Origin: Klenkia brasiliensis
GTDB lineage: Bacteria; Actinomycetota; Actinomycetes; Mycobacteriales; Geodermatophilaceae
Length of the DNA stretch: 64,000 bases
Direction: 5' to 3'
Assembly (NCBI RefSeq): GCF_900100695.1
Contig: NZ_FNCF01000010.1
Span: forward strand, 1 to 64,000
Within the stretch, counting starts at the first letter, position 1; each line of letters begins with the position of its first letter. This document shows positions 34,725-43,471 of the stretch, piece by piece. The translations under genes and the position numbers were made by a program. The notes beneath the pieces are model-generated. The model was not told the DNA's origin. It ran no database searches and saw nothing but the letters and a program-made list of their open reading frames with translations.

Positions 34725-35258
34725 TCACACGCCGAGGTGCGCCAGCGCCTGGACCAGCAGGTGGCTCTGCCCGTTGGCCAGCTCGGCGAGCACGCCGGGG
34801 TCGCGGGCCTCGTCCGGGGTGAACCAGGTCAGCTCCAGGGCGTCCTGCTGGGGCTCGCAGTCGCCCTCGACCGGCACCACGTAGGCCAGCGAGACCGCGT
34901 GCTGGCGGGGGTCGTGGAAGGGGGTGACGCCGGGGGTCGGGAAGTACTCGGCGATGGTGAACGGCTGCGGCGAGGCCGGCACCCGGGGCAGCGCGAGGGG
35001 GCCGAGGTCCTTCTCCAGGTGGCGGAGCAGGGCCGCCCGCACCCGCTCGTGGTAGAGCACCCGGCCCGAGACCAGCGCCCGCTTGATCTGGCCGTCCTCG
35101 CCCGCGCGCAGCAGCAGGCCGATCTTGGTGACGGCGCCGTGGTCGTCCACCCGGACCGGGACGGCGTCGACGTAGAGGATCGGCAACCGCTCGCGCGCGC
35201 TGTCCATCTCCTCCCGGGAGAGCCAGCCGGCGTCGGTCAGGGTGGTCGCCTCGGTCAT
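34725..35258 (-). CDS. NUDIX-like DUF4916 protein
   Basis: A 177-residue cytosolic protein resembling the DUF4916 branch of the NUDIX superfamily: WLSREEMDSARERLPILYVDAV, KIGLLLRAGEDG and FTPDEARDPGVLAELANGQ. The classical NUDIX box with its REVxEE motif is not seen, so hydrolase activity is unproven. ATG 35258 is preferred to a GTG two codons earlier. It lies between two metalloprotease genes on the same strand. Confidence 0.7.
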   Translation of the reverse strand: MTEATTLTDAGWLSREEMDSARERLPILYVDAVPVRVDDHGAVTKIGLLLRAGEDGQIKRALVSGRVLYHERVRAALLRHLEKDLGPLALPRVPASPQPFTIAEYFPTPGVTPFHDPRQHAVSLAYVVPVEGDCEPQQDALELTWFTPDEARDPGVLAELANGQSHLLVQALAHLGV

Positions 35259-35287
35259 GTGCACTGTCTAGTCCACGACACGCCCGA

Positions 35288-35971
35288 TCAGGCGCAGCGG
35301 GGTCCGCTCCGCGGGCCGAGCTCGGCCAGGCCCTCGAGGTCGCCCTGCTGGTAGACCCGGCCCCGCGACCCGCCGCCGTCCATCAGCTGGCCGGGGTCGT
35401 CGACGTGGCCCAGTCCGACGAGGTGGCCCAGCTCGTGCAGCAGCGTGCCGCGTGCCTGCTCGTGCGACGCCTCGGCGAAGTAGTCAGCGTCCAGGGAGAC
35501 CTGGCCCCGGGTCCAGACCCCGCCGGTCGCCGTCGGCCGCGCCCAGGCCAGGGCCTCGCCGTCGCGGTACAGCTGCTCGTCGGCGCCCGGCACCCAGGAG
35601 ATGAGCACCTCGGCGCCGGCCGGCAGGACGTCGACGGCGCTGGCCGACGTCGGCGACACCCGCGTCGAGCCCAGTGCCTGGAAGGTCAGCCCGGTGGCGT
35701 CCTCGACGGTGTTCACCGCCTCGCCCAGCAGCGCCAGCGCGCCGTCGGGGGCGTGGTCCCAGTTCACGGCGTAGCCGATCGGGCTGCACGGGTCCCAGGT
35801 GACCGGGGTGCCGTCGGGGTGCTCCTGCAGGAACGCGTGCGCGCCGGGCTCCAGGGCCCGGGCGGGCGAGACGGTGTTGGCCACGAACAGCGCAGCGGCC
35901 AGCGGTACCTCGAGGGCGAGGACGACGAGGGCGGCGGCCCGGATGCGGGAGCGGCGGCGCGGGGAGGTCAC
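35288..35971 (-). CDS. Exported matrixin-like zinc metalloprotease (2)
   Basis: A paralogue of the protease at 33773-34687, about 227 residues. An Arg-rich N-terminus and hydrophobic segment (AAALVVLALEVPLAAALFVA) lead to a domain with WDPCSPIGYAVNW and the zinc site HELGHLVGLGH, followed by QLM. The start is uncertain: GTG at 35971, 35977 or 36007 are in frame and no ribosome site is well placed; 35971 is the shortest that keeps the basic signal region. It is probably a secreted or anchored peptidase. Confidence 0.75.
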   Translation of the reverse strand: MTSPRRRSRIRAAALVVLALEVPLAAALFVANTVSPARALEPGAHAFLQEHPDGTPVTWDPCSPIGYAVNWDHAPDGALALLGEAVNTVEDATGLTFQALGSTRVSPTSASAVDVLPAGAEVLISWVPGADEQLYRDGEALAWARPTATGGVWTRGQVSLDADYFAEASHEQARGTLLHELGHLVGLGHVDDPGQLMDGGGSRGRVYQQGDLEGLAELGPRSGPRCA

Positions 35972-36049
35972 CGGCACATCGTGGTGCCGGAACCTCCCTG
36001 TTCTCACGCTGTGTCACCGAATCGGTGGCCGACACCACCCGGTCGGGCG

Positions 36050-36958
36050 TCACCCGGCGGTCGGCAGCGGCTCCTGCGGGCACGTACCGAGCACGGTGGC
36101 CATCGCGTCGTGCTCGGCCTGGGTGGTCCACAGGCCGTAGGCGGCCTTGACCGCGACCTGGCGGGCGACGTAGGCGCAGCGGTAGCCGCGGTCGGGCGGC
36201 AGCCAGGTCGCGGCGTCGCCGTCGCGCTTCTGGGAGTTCAGCCCGCCGTCGACGGCGAGGAGGTTGAGCGGGTCGTTGGCGAAGGCGACCCGGGTGGCGG
36301 CGTCCCAGCCCTGCGCACCGGTCTGCCAGCTGTTCGACAACGCCACCACGTGGTCGATCTGCACGGCCTCGCTGGTGCCCTGACCGCGCTGGAACAGGAT
36401 CGTGGCGCCCGAGTACGGGTCGACCAGGACGCCGCTGGTGACCACGCAGTCGCGGGTGCCGGGGCGGAACTGCTCGGCGGTGAGGTCGCGGGCGAGCACG
36501 TCGTTGCGGGTGTCGCAGCCGTTGCGGTCGGTGTCGACCCAGCCCTCGCCGTACTGGTCGCGCTCGTAGCCGGTCTGCGGCGCCCGGCCGCGCACGGGCA
36601 GCTGGGCCAGCGCGGCCAGCGCCGTGCCCGGGGCCGCGGCCACCGGGGACTGGGTGGCCACCGGAGGCTGGGTGGCCACCGGAGGCTGGGTGGCCACCGG
36701 AGGCTGGGTGGCCTCCGGGGTCGTTCCGGCCGACGACGGCACGGACGACGACGGTGCCGGCGATGCCGGCAGCTGGGTGCTCGCGGTGGGGACCGGCGCC
36801 GGGGCCGCGTCCTCCCCGCCCAGCACGCCGAACCCGACGCCGAGCAGCACGGCCAGCGCGCACACCGCCGACAGCAGGGCGCGGCGGCTGCGCCGGGACG
36901 GGCCGGTGCGGGCGGGGCCGGCCCGCTCGGACCGGACGCGCACGGGTCGGGAGCTCAC
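36050..36958 (-). CDS. Exported HNH nuclease (DUF1524 family)
   Basis: A 302-residue exported nuclease of the DUF1524/HNH type. A basic stretch and membrane segment (ALLSAVCALAVLLGVGFGVL) precede a Pro/Ala/Thr linker with a tandem repeat. The catalytic domain then shows TGYERDQYGEGWVDTDRNGC, VQIDHVVALSNSW with the key Asp-His, ANDPLNLLAVDGGLNSQKRD and YRCAYVARQV. It probably degrades extracellular DNA. GTG 36958 is chosen as the first start giving a plausible signal region; it is 68 bases from a divergent thioesterase gene. Confidence 0.85.
   Translation of the reverse strand: MSSRPVRVRSERAGPARTGPSRRSRRALLSAVCALAVLLGVGFGVLGGEDAAPAPVPTASTQLPASPAPSSSVPSSAGTTPEATQPPVATQPPVATQPPVATQSPVAAAPGTALAALAQLPVRGRAPQTGYERDQYGEGWVDTDRNGCDTRNDVLARDLTAEQFRPGTRDCVVTSGVLVDPYSGATILFQRGQGTSEAVQIDHVVALSNSWQTGAQGWDAATRVAFANDPLNLLAVDGGLNSQKRDGDAATWLPPDRGYRCAYVARQVAVKAAYGLWTTQAEHDAMATVLGTCPQEPLPTAG
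36650..36720. repeat. 18-bp tandem repeat, four copies
   Basis: The unit CTGGGTGGCCACCGGAGG is repeated about four times (the last copy is imperfect) within the nuclease gene. It encodes the repeated PPVATQ linker between the membrane anchor and the nuclease domain; copy number could vary by slippage without changing the frame. Confidence 0.85.
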
Positions 36959-37026
36959 CGCTCGAGGGTGCCGACCGCGTCCGCGCGGGTGCCCCAGCGA
37001 CACGCGTTCTGGTTGGATCGGCCGCC

Positions 37027-37518
37027 GTGACCGGTGACGACGAGCTGCACCGCCTGTCCATGACCGTGCTCATGACGCCGGACATGAGCAACTTCTCCGG
37101 GGACGTGCACGGCGGGCAGCTGCTCAAGCTGCTGGACCAGGTCGCCTACACCTGCGCCTCGCGGTACAGCCGGACCTACGCGGTCACCCTCAGCGTGGAC
37201 CAGGTGGTGTTCCGCGAGGCCATCCACGTGGGTGAGCTGGTCACCTTCCAGGCCAGCGTCAACCACACCGGCCGGACGTCGATGGAGATCGGCATCCGGG
37301 TGACCACGGAGGACCTGCGCGCCGGGGAGGTCCGGCACACCAACAGCTGCTACTTCACGATGGTGGCGCTGGACGGCGACCGCCGTCCGGTGCCCGTGCC
37401 GCCGCTGAAGCTGGCGACCGAGGAGCAGCGCCGGCGGCACGCCGCGGCGGTGGCCCGGCGGGAGCTGCGCCGGGAGATCCAGGCCCGGTCCGAGGCGATC
37501 CGCGCCACGGTGCCCTGA
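37027..37518 (+). CDS. Acyl-CoA thioesterase (hotdog fold)
   Basis: A 163-residue single-hotdog acyl-CoA thioesterase that frees CoA from acyl-CoA in the cytosol. It shows MTPDMSNFSGDVHGGQLLKLLDQVA with the active-site Asn/Asp region, then VTLSVDQVVFREAIHVGELV and NHTGRTSMEIGIRV, the pattern of the YciA/BFIT group. GTG 37027 is the only start that suits the family. It is divergent from the secreted nuclease and convergent with the ligase gene, 6 bases away. Confidence 0.88.
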   Translation: MTGDDELHRLSMTVLMTPDMSNFSGDVHGGQLLKLLDQVAYTCASRYSRTYAVTLSVDQVVFREAIHVGELVTFQASVNHTGRTSMEIGIRVTTEDLRAGEVRHTNSCYFTMVALDGDRRPVPVPPLKLATEEQRRRHAAAVARRELRREIQARSEAIRATVP

Positions 37519-37524
37519 CGGCGC

Positions 37525-39024
37525 TCAGCCCAGGCGGCGGCGCAGCTCGTCCTTGCGGACCTTGAGGCTGGCCGTCCGCGGCAGGGTGTCCACGAACTCC
37601 ACCCGGGCCGGCAGCTTGTAGGACGCCAGCCGGCCGCGGCCGAACTCCCGGACGCCGGCCGGGTCCAGGCCCGCGCCCGGCCGCGGCACCACCACGGCGG
37701 TGACCGCCTCGCCCCAGCGGGCGTCGGGCAGGCCGAGCACGCTCACCTCGGCGATGCCCGGGTGCTGGGCGAGCACCCGCTCCACCTCGGCGGGGTACAC
37801 GTTCATCCCGCCGCTGACCACCATGTCCTTGGCGCGGTCGGTGATGTAGACGTAGCCCGCGGCGTCCACCCGGCCGACGTCGCCGGTGCGCAGCCAGCCG
37901 TCGCGCAGCACCTCGGCGGTGAGGTCGGGGCGGTCCAGGTAGCCGGCGGTCATCGTCTCCGACGCCACCTCCAGCTCGCCGGTGCCCCCCGCCGGCAGCG
38001 GGCCGCCGTCCGGGCCGACCGCGCGCACCGACGCGATCGTCGCCGGCCGGCCGGCGGAGGACAGCACGTCCTCGGCGGCGCAGCCGGGCAACCAGTCGCC
38101 GGGCACGGTGGCGGTGACCGGGGCGCCGGTCTCGGTCATGCCGTAGGTCTCGACGAACCGGCCGCCGATGACGTCGACCAGCGCGGCGGCGTGCTCGCGC
38201 GGCAGCACCGACGCCGAGTGCAGCACGGTGCCCAGCGTGCCCAGCACCTCCGGGCGGGCGCGCAGCGCCTCGACCAGGTCGGGCACCAGCGGGCTGGGCG
38301 CGTAGGTGAACGTGGACCCCTCGGCGGCCATCCGGTCCACCCACGCGTCAGCGGGCAGCCCGGCCATGAACGACACCACCGACCCCAGCGCCAGGTGCGG
38401 CAGCACGACGCCCCAGATGCCGGCGGCGAAGGCCAGCGTGCCGGTGAACGCGCACGAGCCGTAGGGCCGCAGCCCGTCGTGGGCCGGCATGTGCGCCAGG
38501 ATCCGGTGCACGCCCTCCTGCGTGTGCACCACACCCTTCGGCGTGCCGGTGGTGCCGCTGGTGGAGCCGACCAGGGCGGCCGCGGCGGGGTCGACGAGCG
38601 GGCCGGGCAGGGTGTCGGCCGCCGCGTCCCCGGCGTCCAGGTCGACCACCGGCAGGCCGGGCCGGGCGCCGAGCGCCGCGTCGACGAGGTCGGCCCGGCC
38701 AGCGGTGTGCAGCACGACGTCCGCCCGGGACGCGTCGAGGACGGCGGCGACCTCGGGGGCGGCCCACCGGTCGTTGACGTGCAGCGCGGTCGCCCCGCAC
38801 AGGCCCGCGGCCAGGTAGCCCTCGATGCCGGCGGCGCTGTCCTGCACCACCAGCGCGACCCGGGACCCGGGCCCGACGCCCCGCGCGGCCAGCTGGTGCG
38901 CCAGGCCCGCGGCCCGGCGGGCGACCTGCCGGTGCGTGCGCTGGCCACCGGCCCAGCGGACGGCGGGGTGGTCACCGGCCCGCAGCATCCGGGTGACCAC
39001 CGGGTGCGCCCAGGTCGGGGTCAC
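37525..39024 (-). CDS. AMP-dependent acyl-CoA ligase (1)
   Basis: A 499-residue ATP-dependent CoA ligase that activates a carboxylic acid through an acyl-AMP. Motifs are STSGTTGTPKGVV, YGMTETG, GWLRTGDVG and the C-terminal PRTASLKVRKDEL. There the catalytic Lys is kept but the usual Gly before it is Leu. The substrate is unknown. The GTG start overlaps the stop of the upstream oxidoreductase gene (GTGA). It is the last gene of the long leftward operon that begins with livG. Confidence 0.9.
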   Translation of the reverse strand: MTPTWAHPVVTRMLRAGDHPAVRWAGGQRTHRQVARRAAGLAHQLAARGVGPGSRVALVVQDSAAGIEGYLAAGLCGATALHVNDRWAAPEVAAVLDASRADVVLHTAGRADLVDAALGARPGLPVVDLDAGDAAADTLPGPLVDPAAAALVGSTSGTTGTPKGVVHTQEGVHRILAHMPAHDGLRPYGSCAFTGTLAFAAGIWGVVLPHLALGSVVSFMAGLPADAWVDRMAAEGSTFTYAPSPLVPDLVEALRARPEVLGTLGTVLHSASVLPREHAAALVDVIGGRFVETYGMTETGAPVTATVPGDWLPGCAAEDVLSSAGRPATIASVRAVGPDGGPLPAGGTGELEVASETMTAGYLDRPDLTAEVLRDGWLRTGDVGRVDAAGYVYITDRAKDMVVSGGMNVYPAEVERVLAQHPGIAEVSVLGLPDARWGEAVTAVVVPRPGAGLDPAGVREFGRGRLASYKLPARVEFVDTLPRTASLKVRKDELRRRLG

Positions 39025-39998
39025 GCGAGCCCGCGCACCGTCTGCAGGGTGCCCACGCCGGCCGGGTCGGCGTCGGTGCACGCGGGCACCAGGACGACGG
39101 TGCCCACCCCGGCGTCGGCGTAGGCGGCCAGCGCGGCGCGGGCGTCGTCCGGCGTCCCGACCACGCCGACCGAGGCGACCATGGCGTCGGGCACCTCGGC
39201 CAGCAGCTCGGCGGGCGGCGCGCCGGCGCGGGCGCGGGCGACGACGTCGCCGAAGCCGGCCCGCTCGAACGCCTCGGCGTAGCCCGGCGCCGCGAGGTAG
39301 GGCACCAGGCCGCGGCGCAGCTGGTCGACCGCGCCCGCGGGCGGGCCGTCCGGGCCCACCGCGGCCGGGCTCCACACCGCGACCTCGGGCAGCGGCCGGC
39401 CGAGCCCACCGGCGATCTCCCGGCAGCGGGCGACCAGCCGGGCGGCGAGGTCCGGGCCGACGAGGTTGAGCACCAGCTGGTCGGCGTGCAGCACGGCTGC
39501 CCGCAGCGCCCGGTCGCCGAACGCGGCGACCACCAGCCGGCCACCGGGCGGGGCCAGCCGCAGCCGGTAGCCGCTGGTGGACACCACCTCCCCGGCCAGC
39601 TCGCCGCGGCCGCCGGCCAGCAGCGTGCGCAGCACCTGCGCGGACTCCGCGAGCGCGGTGGCCGAGCCGCGGCGGGACCGGCCGTGCCAGCGCTCGACGA
39701 CGACGGTGCTGGAGGTGCCAAGCGCCACCGACACCCGCCGGCCGGTCAGGTCGGCCACCGACGCCGCGCCGACCGCGACCATCGCCGGGTCGCGGACGGT
39801 GACCGCCAGCGGCCCGACCACCAGCTCGGCGGGGCCGGGACCCAGCGCGGTGGCGAGCGCGAACGCGTCGTAGGTGGCCATCTCCCCCACCCAGACGCAG
39901 GGGTAGCCGGCCCGCTCGGCGGCGGCCGCGGTGGCCCGCACCTCGGCGGCCGGCCGGTCCTGCCACAGCCCGAGGGAGACCTCCAGCCGCACGCTCAC
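39021..39998 (-). CDS. LLM-class F420-dependent oxidoreductase
   Basis: A 325-residue luciferase-like (TIM-barrel) oxidoreductase, probably using coenzyme F420 as in other actinobacteria. It shows EVSLGLWQDRPAAEV, a variable but family-like core (VVGPLAVTVRDPAMVAVGAASVADLTGRRVSVALGTSS) and the C-terminal VGTPDDARAALAAYADAGVGTVVLVP. The reaction is unknown. GTG 39998 overlaps the upstream stop (GTGA). Within the operon it could reduce or oxidise a CoA-bound or free intermediate. Confidence 0.85.
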   Translation of the reverse strand: MSVRLEVSLGLWQDRPAAEVRATAAAAERAGYPCVWVGEMATYDAFALATALGPGPAELVVGPLAVTVRDPAMVAVGAASVADLTGRRVSVALGTSSTVVVERWHGRSRRGSATALAESAQVLRTLLAGGRGELAGEVVSTSGYRLRLAPPGGRLVVAAFGDRALRAAVLHADQLVLNLVGPDLAARLVARCREIAGGLGRPLPEVAVWSPAAVGPDGPPAGAVDQLRRGLVPYLAAPGYAEAFERAGFGDVVARARAGAPPAELLAEVPDAMVASVGVVGTPDDARAALAAYADAGVGTVVLVPACTDADPAGVGTLQTVRGLA

Positions 39999-40390
39999 TC
40001 CGCGAAGTCCTGGGTCATCCCCATGCCGGCGAGCAGGGTGGCCCGGTCGTAGTACTCCAGCCACTCGGTGACGCCCTCGGGCCCGACGGCCAGCACGCCG
40101 ACCACGGGCACCTCGCCGTGCACGCCGGCCCGGTCGAAGACGTCCCGCCGCTCGACGAAGACCCGCCCGTCGACCACACCCATGGCGCGGACCCGCAGCT
40201 CCAGGGAGGTCAGGCCCTCGGCCAGCACGGCCAGCCGCTCCGCAATCGCGGCGCGGCCGACCAGCGGGGTGCTCATCACGCTGTGCAGCACGCCCTCGGG
40301 GGCGAACAGGTCGACGACGGCGGCCCAGTCCTGCCGGTCCCAGGCGGCGACCATGGCCCGGACGACGTCCATCTTCTCGTCGTCGGTCAC
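39995..40390 (-). CDS. SnoaL-like (NTF2-fold) protein
   Basis: A 131-residue NTF2-fold protein of the SnoaL or limonene-epoxide-hydrolase type (VVRAMVAAWDRQDWAAVVDLFAPEGVLHSVM, then VRAMGVVDGRVFVERRDVFDRAG). Such small enzymes act as isomerases, hydrolases or cyclases on ring or epoxide substrates; the reaction here is unknown. Both ends overlap neighbours by GTGA, so it is tightly built into the operon between an acyl-CoA ligase and the F420-type oxidoreductase. Confidence 0.8.
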   Translation of the reverse strand: MTDDEKMDVVRAMVAAWDRQDWAAVVDLFAPEGVLHSVMSTPLVGRAAIAERLAVLAEGLTSLELRVRAMGVVDGRVFVERRDVFDRAGVHGEVPVVGVLAVGPEGVTEWLEYYDRATLLAGMGMTQDFAE

Positions 40391-42111
40391 GACGCCGCCT
40401 GCTGCGCGCGCAGCTCGCGCTTGAGCACCTTGCCGACCGGGTTGCGGGGCAGCTCGGTGCGCAGCTCCAGCCTCTCGGGCAGCTTGTACGAGGCGATCCG
40501 CTGCTGTCGCAGGAAGTCCACCAGCTCCTCCAGGGTCAGGGTCGCGCCGGCCCGGGGGACGACGACGGCGGCCACCCGCTCCCCCAGCACGTCGTCCGGG
40601 TAGCCGACCACCGCAACGTCGGCGACCGCCGGGTGGGCCCCGATCAGGCCCTCCAGCTCGGCGGGCGCGATGTTCATGCCTCCGCGGATGACCAGGTCCT
40701 TGGCCCGGTCGACGTAGCGCAGGAACTCGCGCCGGTCGCCGGCGACCTCGAAGACGTCGCCGGTGCGCAGCGCGCCGGTCTCGTCGAAGGGCGAGGGCCG
40801 GCCGTCGCCGTCCAGGTATCCGGCGAACACCGTCGGCCCGGACAGCCGCAGCTCCCCCGGCGTCCCCGGCTCGGTGACCTCCGCACCGGTGACCGGGTCG
40901 ACCAGCCGGACGCCGACCCAGTCGGCGACCCGGGTGGTCCAGGTGACGCCGGGGGCGCCGAAGCGGGGGAAGTAGCGGGCGCGCTGCTCGGGGTCGGGGA
41001 CGTCCTGCGGGTCCGACAGCAGGGCGACGCCCTCGTTGGACCCGAAGAAGTTGATGATCGCGATCCCGCGGTCGGCCCAGCCGCGGACCATCGTCGGCGA
41101 CAGCGGCGTGGAGCCCGAGCCGATCCGGGTCAGCGTCGACAGGTCCACCCGCGACAGCAGCGCCTCGTCCTGCAGCAGCACGGTGAGCAGCGCCGGCGGG
41201 GCGACGGTGTAGGTGACGCCCTCGGCGGCGATCTGGCCGAGGAAGACCGGGACGTCGAAGGGATGGTGCTGCACCAGGACGGCGCCGGTGCGCAGCCAGG
41301 GCAGGAACATGCCGTTGATGCCGGCCATGTTGATCATCGGGAACGGGTTGAGCAGCACGTCGTCGGCGGTCATCCGCGGCGCGTCGACGGTGGCCCAGCA
41401 GATGGCCAGCCAGTCGTGGGCGCAGCGGGGCACGCCCTTGGGGCGGCTCTCGGTGCCCGAGGTCCAGCAGACGGTGAGGCAGGCGTTGGGGTCGGCCGGG
41501 TGCTCGGCGACGTGCGCGGCGACGGCGGCCCGGTCGGCGTCCGAGGCCGGGCCGGTGGGCACCACCTCGACCCGGTCGGGCAGCGCGGCCGGTGCCGCGG
41601 CGGGATCGCCGAGCGCGACCAGGTGCACCAGCCCCGGCAGCGCGTCGGCGTAGCCGGCGAGCTCGGCGGCCGGGGACCGGTCGCCGAGCCGGGCGCAGCT
41701 GACGAACACCCGGAACCGCGCCTGCTCGGCCAGGTCGCGCACCTCGTGCTCGCGGTACTGCACCGGCAGCGGGCTGACCACTACCCCGATCCGCCAGGCG
41801 GCGAGGTAGACCTCGACCAGCTCGACGGAGTTGGGCAGCTGCACACCGAGCAGGTCACCCGGGCCCAGGCCCAGGTCCAGGAACCGGGCGGCGAGCGCGG
41901 TGACCTCGTCGTCCAGCTCGCCCCAGGTCAGCCGCCGCGGCGGGCCGCCGGTGAGGTCGGCCTTGTTCGCGGGGTCCACCAGCGCCAGGCGGTCGGCACG
42001 GGCGGCGACCTGGGCGTCCAGCAGACCCTGCACCGTCTCGTCGGTCCACCAGCCGCGGGCCCGGAAGTCGGCCACCCGGTCGGCGGGGTGCAGGGCCAGC
42101 AGGTTCGTCAT
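40387..42111 (-). CDS. AMP-dependent acyl-CoA ligase (2)
   Basis: A 574-residue acyl-CoA synthetase. It has WTSGTESRPKGVP in place of the usual SSGTTGxPKG loop, FFGSNEGVALLSDP at the acyl-AMP motif, GALRTGDVF and NPVGKVLKREL with the catalytic Lys. The altered loop suggests a branch such as cyclohexanecarboxylate or long-chain ligases. ATG 42111 has GGAGGG upstream. It follows the transporter genes directly, which fits activation of the imported compound. Confidence 0.9.
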   Translation of the reverse strand: MTNLLALHPADRVADFRARGWWTDETVQGLLDAQVAARADRLALVDPANKADLTGGPPRRLTWGELDDEVTALAARFLDLGLGPGDLLGVQLPNSVELVEVYLAAWRIGVVVSPLPVQYREHEVRDLAEQARFRVFVSCARLGDRSPAAELAGYADALPGLVHLVALGDPAAAPAALPDRVEVVPTGPASDADRAAVAAHVAEHPADPNACLTVCWTSGTESRPKGVPRCAHDWLAICWATVDAPRMTADDVLLNPFPMINMAGINGMFLPWLRTGAVLVQHHPFDVPVFLGQIAAEGVTYTVAPPALLTVLLQDEALLSRVDLSTLTRIGSGSTPLSPTMVRGWADRGIAIINFFGSNEGVALLSDPQDVPDPEQRARYFPRFGAPGVTWTTRVADWVGVRLVDPVTGAEVTEPGTPGELRLSGPTVFAGYLDGDGRPSPFDETGALRTGDVFEVAGDRREFLRYVDRAKDLVIRGGMNIAPAELEGLIGAHPAVADVAVVGYPDDVLGERVAAVVVPRAGATLTLEELVDFLRQQRIASYKLPERLELRTELPRNPVGKVLKRELRAQQAAS

Positions 42112-42175
42112 CGGGTCCCTCCGGGGAGGTCGGTGCGCCGGGTGGCCGGGACGCGCCCGGCCACCCGGCGGTGGG

Positions 42176-43471
42176 TCACTGATAGCGGGAGGAGATGTCG
42201 ACGACGTCGCCGGCGGACTCGAACTCGGCGGCCGCGGCGTTCCAGGTGTAGGGCTCGAACGCGAGGATCCCGAAGGACTGCGTCGGGCTCATCTGGTAGC
42301 TGATGCCGTCGATGAACATCGGCGGGGCGTAGTCCTGGGTGCGGGCCGCCTGCATGATCGACAGCCGGCTCAGCCCGTCCTCGGAGTCGGCGGCCTGGGT
42401 GAACACGTCGACCATCAGGTCGGCGATGACCCAGCCGTTGACCGTGTAGCTGTTGGTCGGGTCGTCGGCGCCGTTGGCCTGCGCCTGCTCCAGGTACTGC
42501 TGCACGTCCGGGTCGTCGGCGAAGGCCGGGTTGGCCGGGTCCTTGAGCCAGCGCAGGATCTGCTGGCCGTCGGCCGCCTCGCCCGCGGGGGCGTAGAGGG
42601 TCGCGCCGTCGGCGCAGTTGGAGGGCTGGATGACCGTCTCCGGCGCCCAGCCCGCCCGGCCGATCGCGTTGGTCAGCGCCAGGCAGTCGGTGGTGACCCC
42701 GGCGTCGACCAGGATCTGCGCGCCGGTGGCCTTCAGCGTGCTGGCCGCGGTGTTCGGGTCGGTCAGCGGGGCCTCGCCGACCAGCTCGAAGTCGGTGCCC
42801 TCGAAGGCATCGCGGTAGGCGTCGGCGATGCCCTGGCCGGACTCGCTCTGGTTGACCGCCATGGCCACGGTGGCGCCGTCGGGGTACTGCGCGGTGAGGC
42901 TCTCCACGACCACCTGGGCCTCCACCTCGGCCGAGGGCAGGTACTCCGTGGTCCACGGGTACTGCTCGACGTCGCGGTAGGCCGGGACGCTGGCCTGGGC
43001 GAACAGCAGCGGCACGCAGGCGTCGGTCTGGTCGTCGGCCATCGCCGAGAGCTGCCCGGAGCCGAAGGTGTCCAGCACGTCGACGCCCTCGCTCTGGATG
43101 AGCTCGCCGACGTTGGCCTTGGCCCGCTCGGGGTTGAAGGCGTCGTCGCGGGTGACGACCTCCAGCTGCACGCCGTCGATGCCGCCCTCGTCGTTGGCGA
43201 CGGCGAAGCGGGCCTCCATGCCGGCGATGACGTTGCCGACGGCGTCGGCCAGCGGGCCGGACAGCGGGGCGGACCAGCCCACCTTGAGCGTGTCGGTGAT
43301 CTCGGCGGTGGCGGCGTCGGGGTCGGCGCAGTCGTCCGCGGTGACCACCGAGGCGGCGTCGGCGGTGTCCCCGCCGTCCGTCCCGTCGTCGGAGGCGCCG
43401 GTGTTGGTGCCGCAGGCACCCAGCAGCAGCGCGGCGAGGGCGGCGGTGGCGACCCTGGTCGTCCTTCTCAT
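42176..43471 (-). CDS. LIV-type ABC transporter substrate-binding lipoprotein
   Basis: A 431-residue extracytoplasmic binding protein with lipobox LGAC (Cys20) and a type 1 periplasmic-binding fold (LKVGWSAPLSGPLADAVGNV, then VDVLDTFGSGQLSAMADDQTDACVPLLFA). Family members bind amino acids, but many in catabolic operons bind aromatic or fatty acids. The start overlaps the permease stop (ATGA). It presents the substrate of the operon to the LivHM permease. Confidence 0.9.
   Translation of the reverse strand: MRRTTRVATAALAALLLGACGTNTGASDDGTDGGDTADAASVVTADDCADPDAATAEITDTLKVGWSAPLSGPLADAVGNVIAGMEARFAVANDEGGIDGVQLEVVTRDDAFNPERAKANVGELIQSEGVDVLDTFGSGQLSAMADDQTDACVPLLFAQASVPAYRDVEQYPWTTEYLPSAEVEAQVVVESLTAQYPDGATVAMAVNQSESGQGIADAYRDAFEGTDFELVGEAPLTDPNTAASTLKATGAQILVDAGVTTDCLALTNAIGRAGWAPETVIQPSNCADGATLYAPAGEAADGQQILRWLKDPANPAFADDPDVQQYLEQAQANGADDPTNSYTVNGWVIADLMVDVFTQAADSEDGLSRLSIMQAARTQDYAPPMFIDGISYQMSPTQSFGILAFEPYTWNAAAAEFESAGDVVDISSRYQ

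Noticed and set aside
36650-36720. CRISPR-like repeat array
   Set aside because: The 18-base units are contiguous without spacers and keep the reading frame of a protein linker.
37525-39024. Acyl-CoA ligase 1 as a pseudogene because of its altered ASLKVRK motif
   Set aside because: The frame is complete, all other motifs are normal and the catalytic Lys is kept; a Gly-to-Leu change alone does not show decay.
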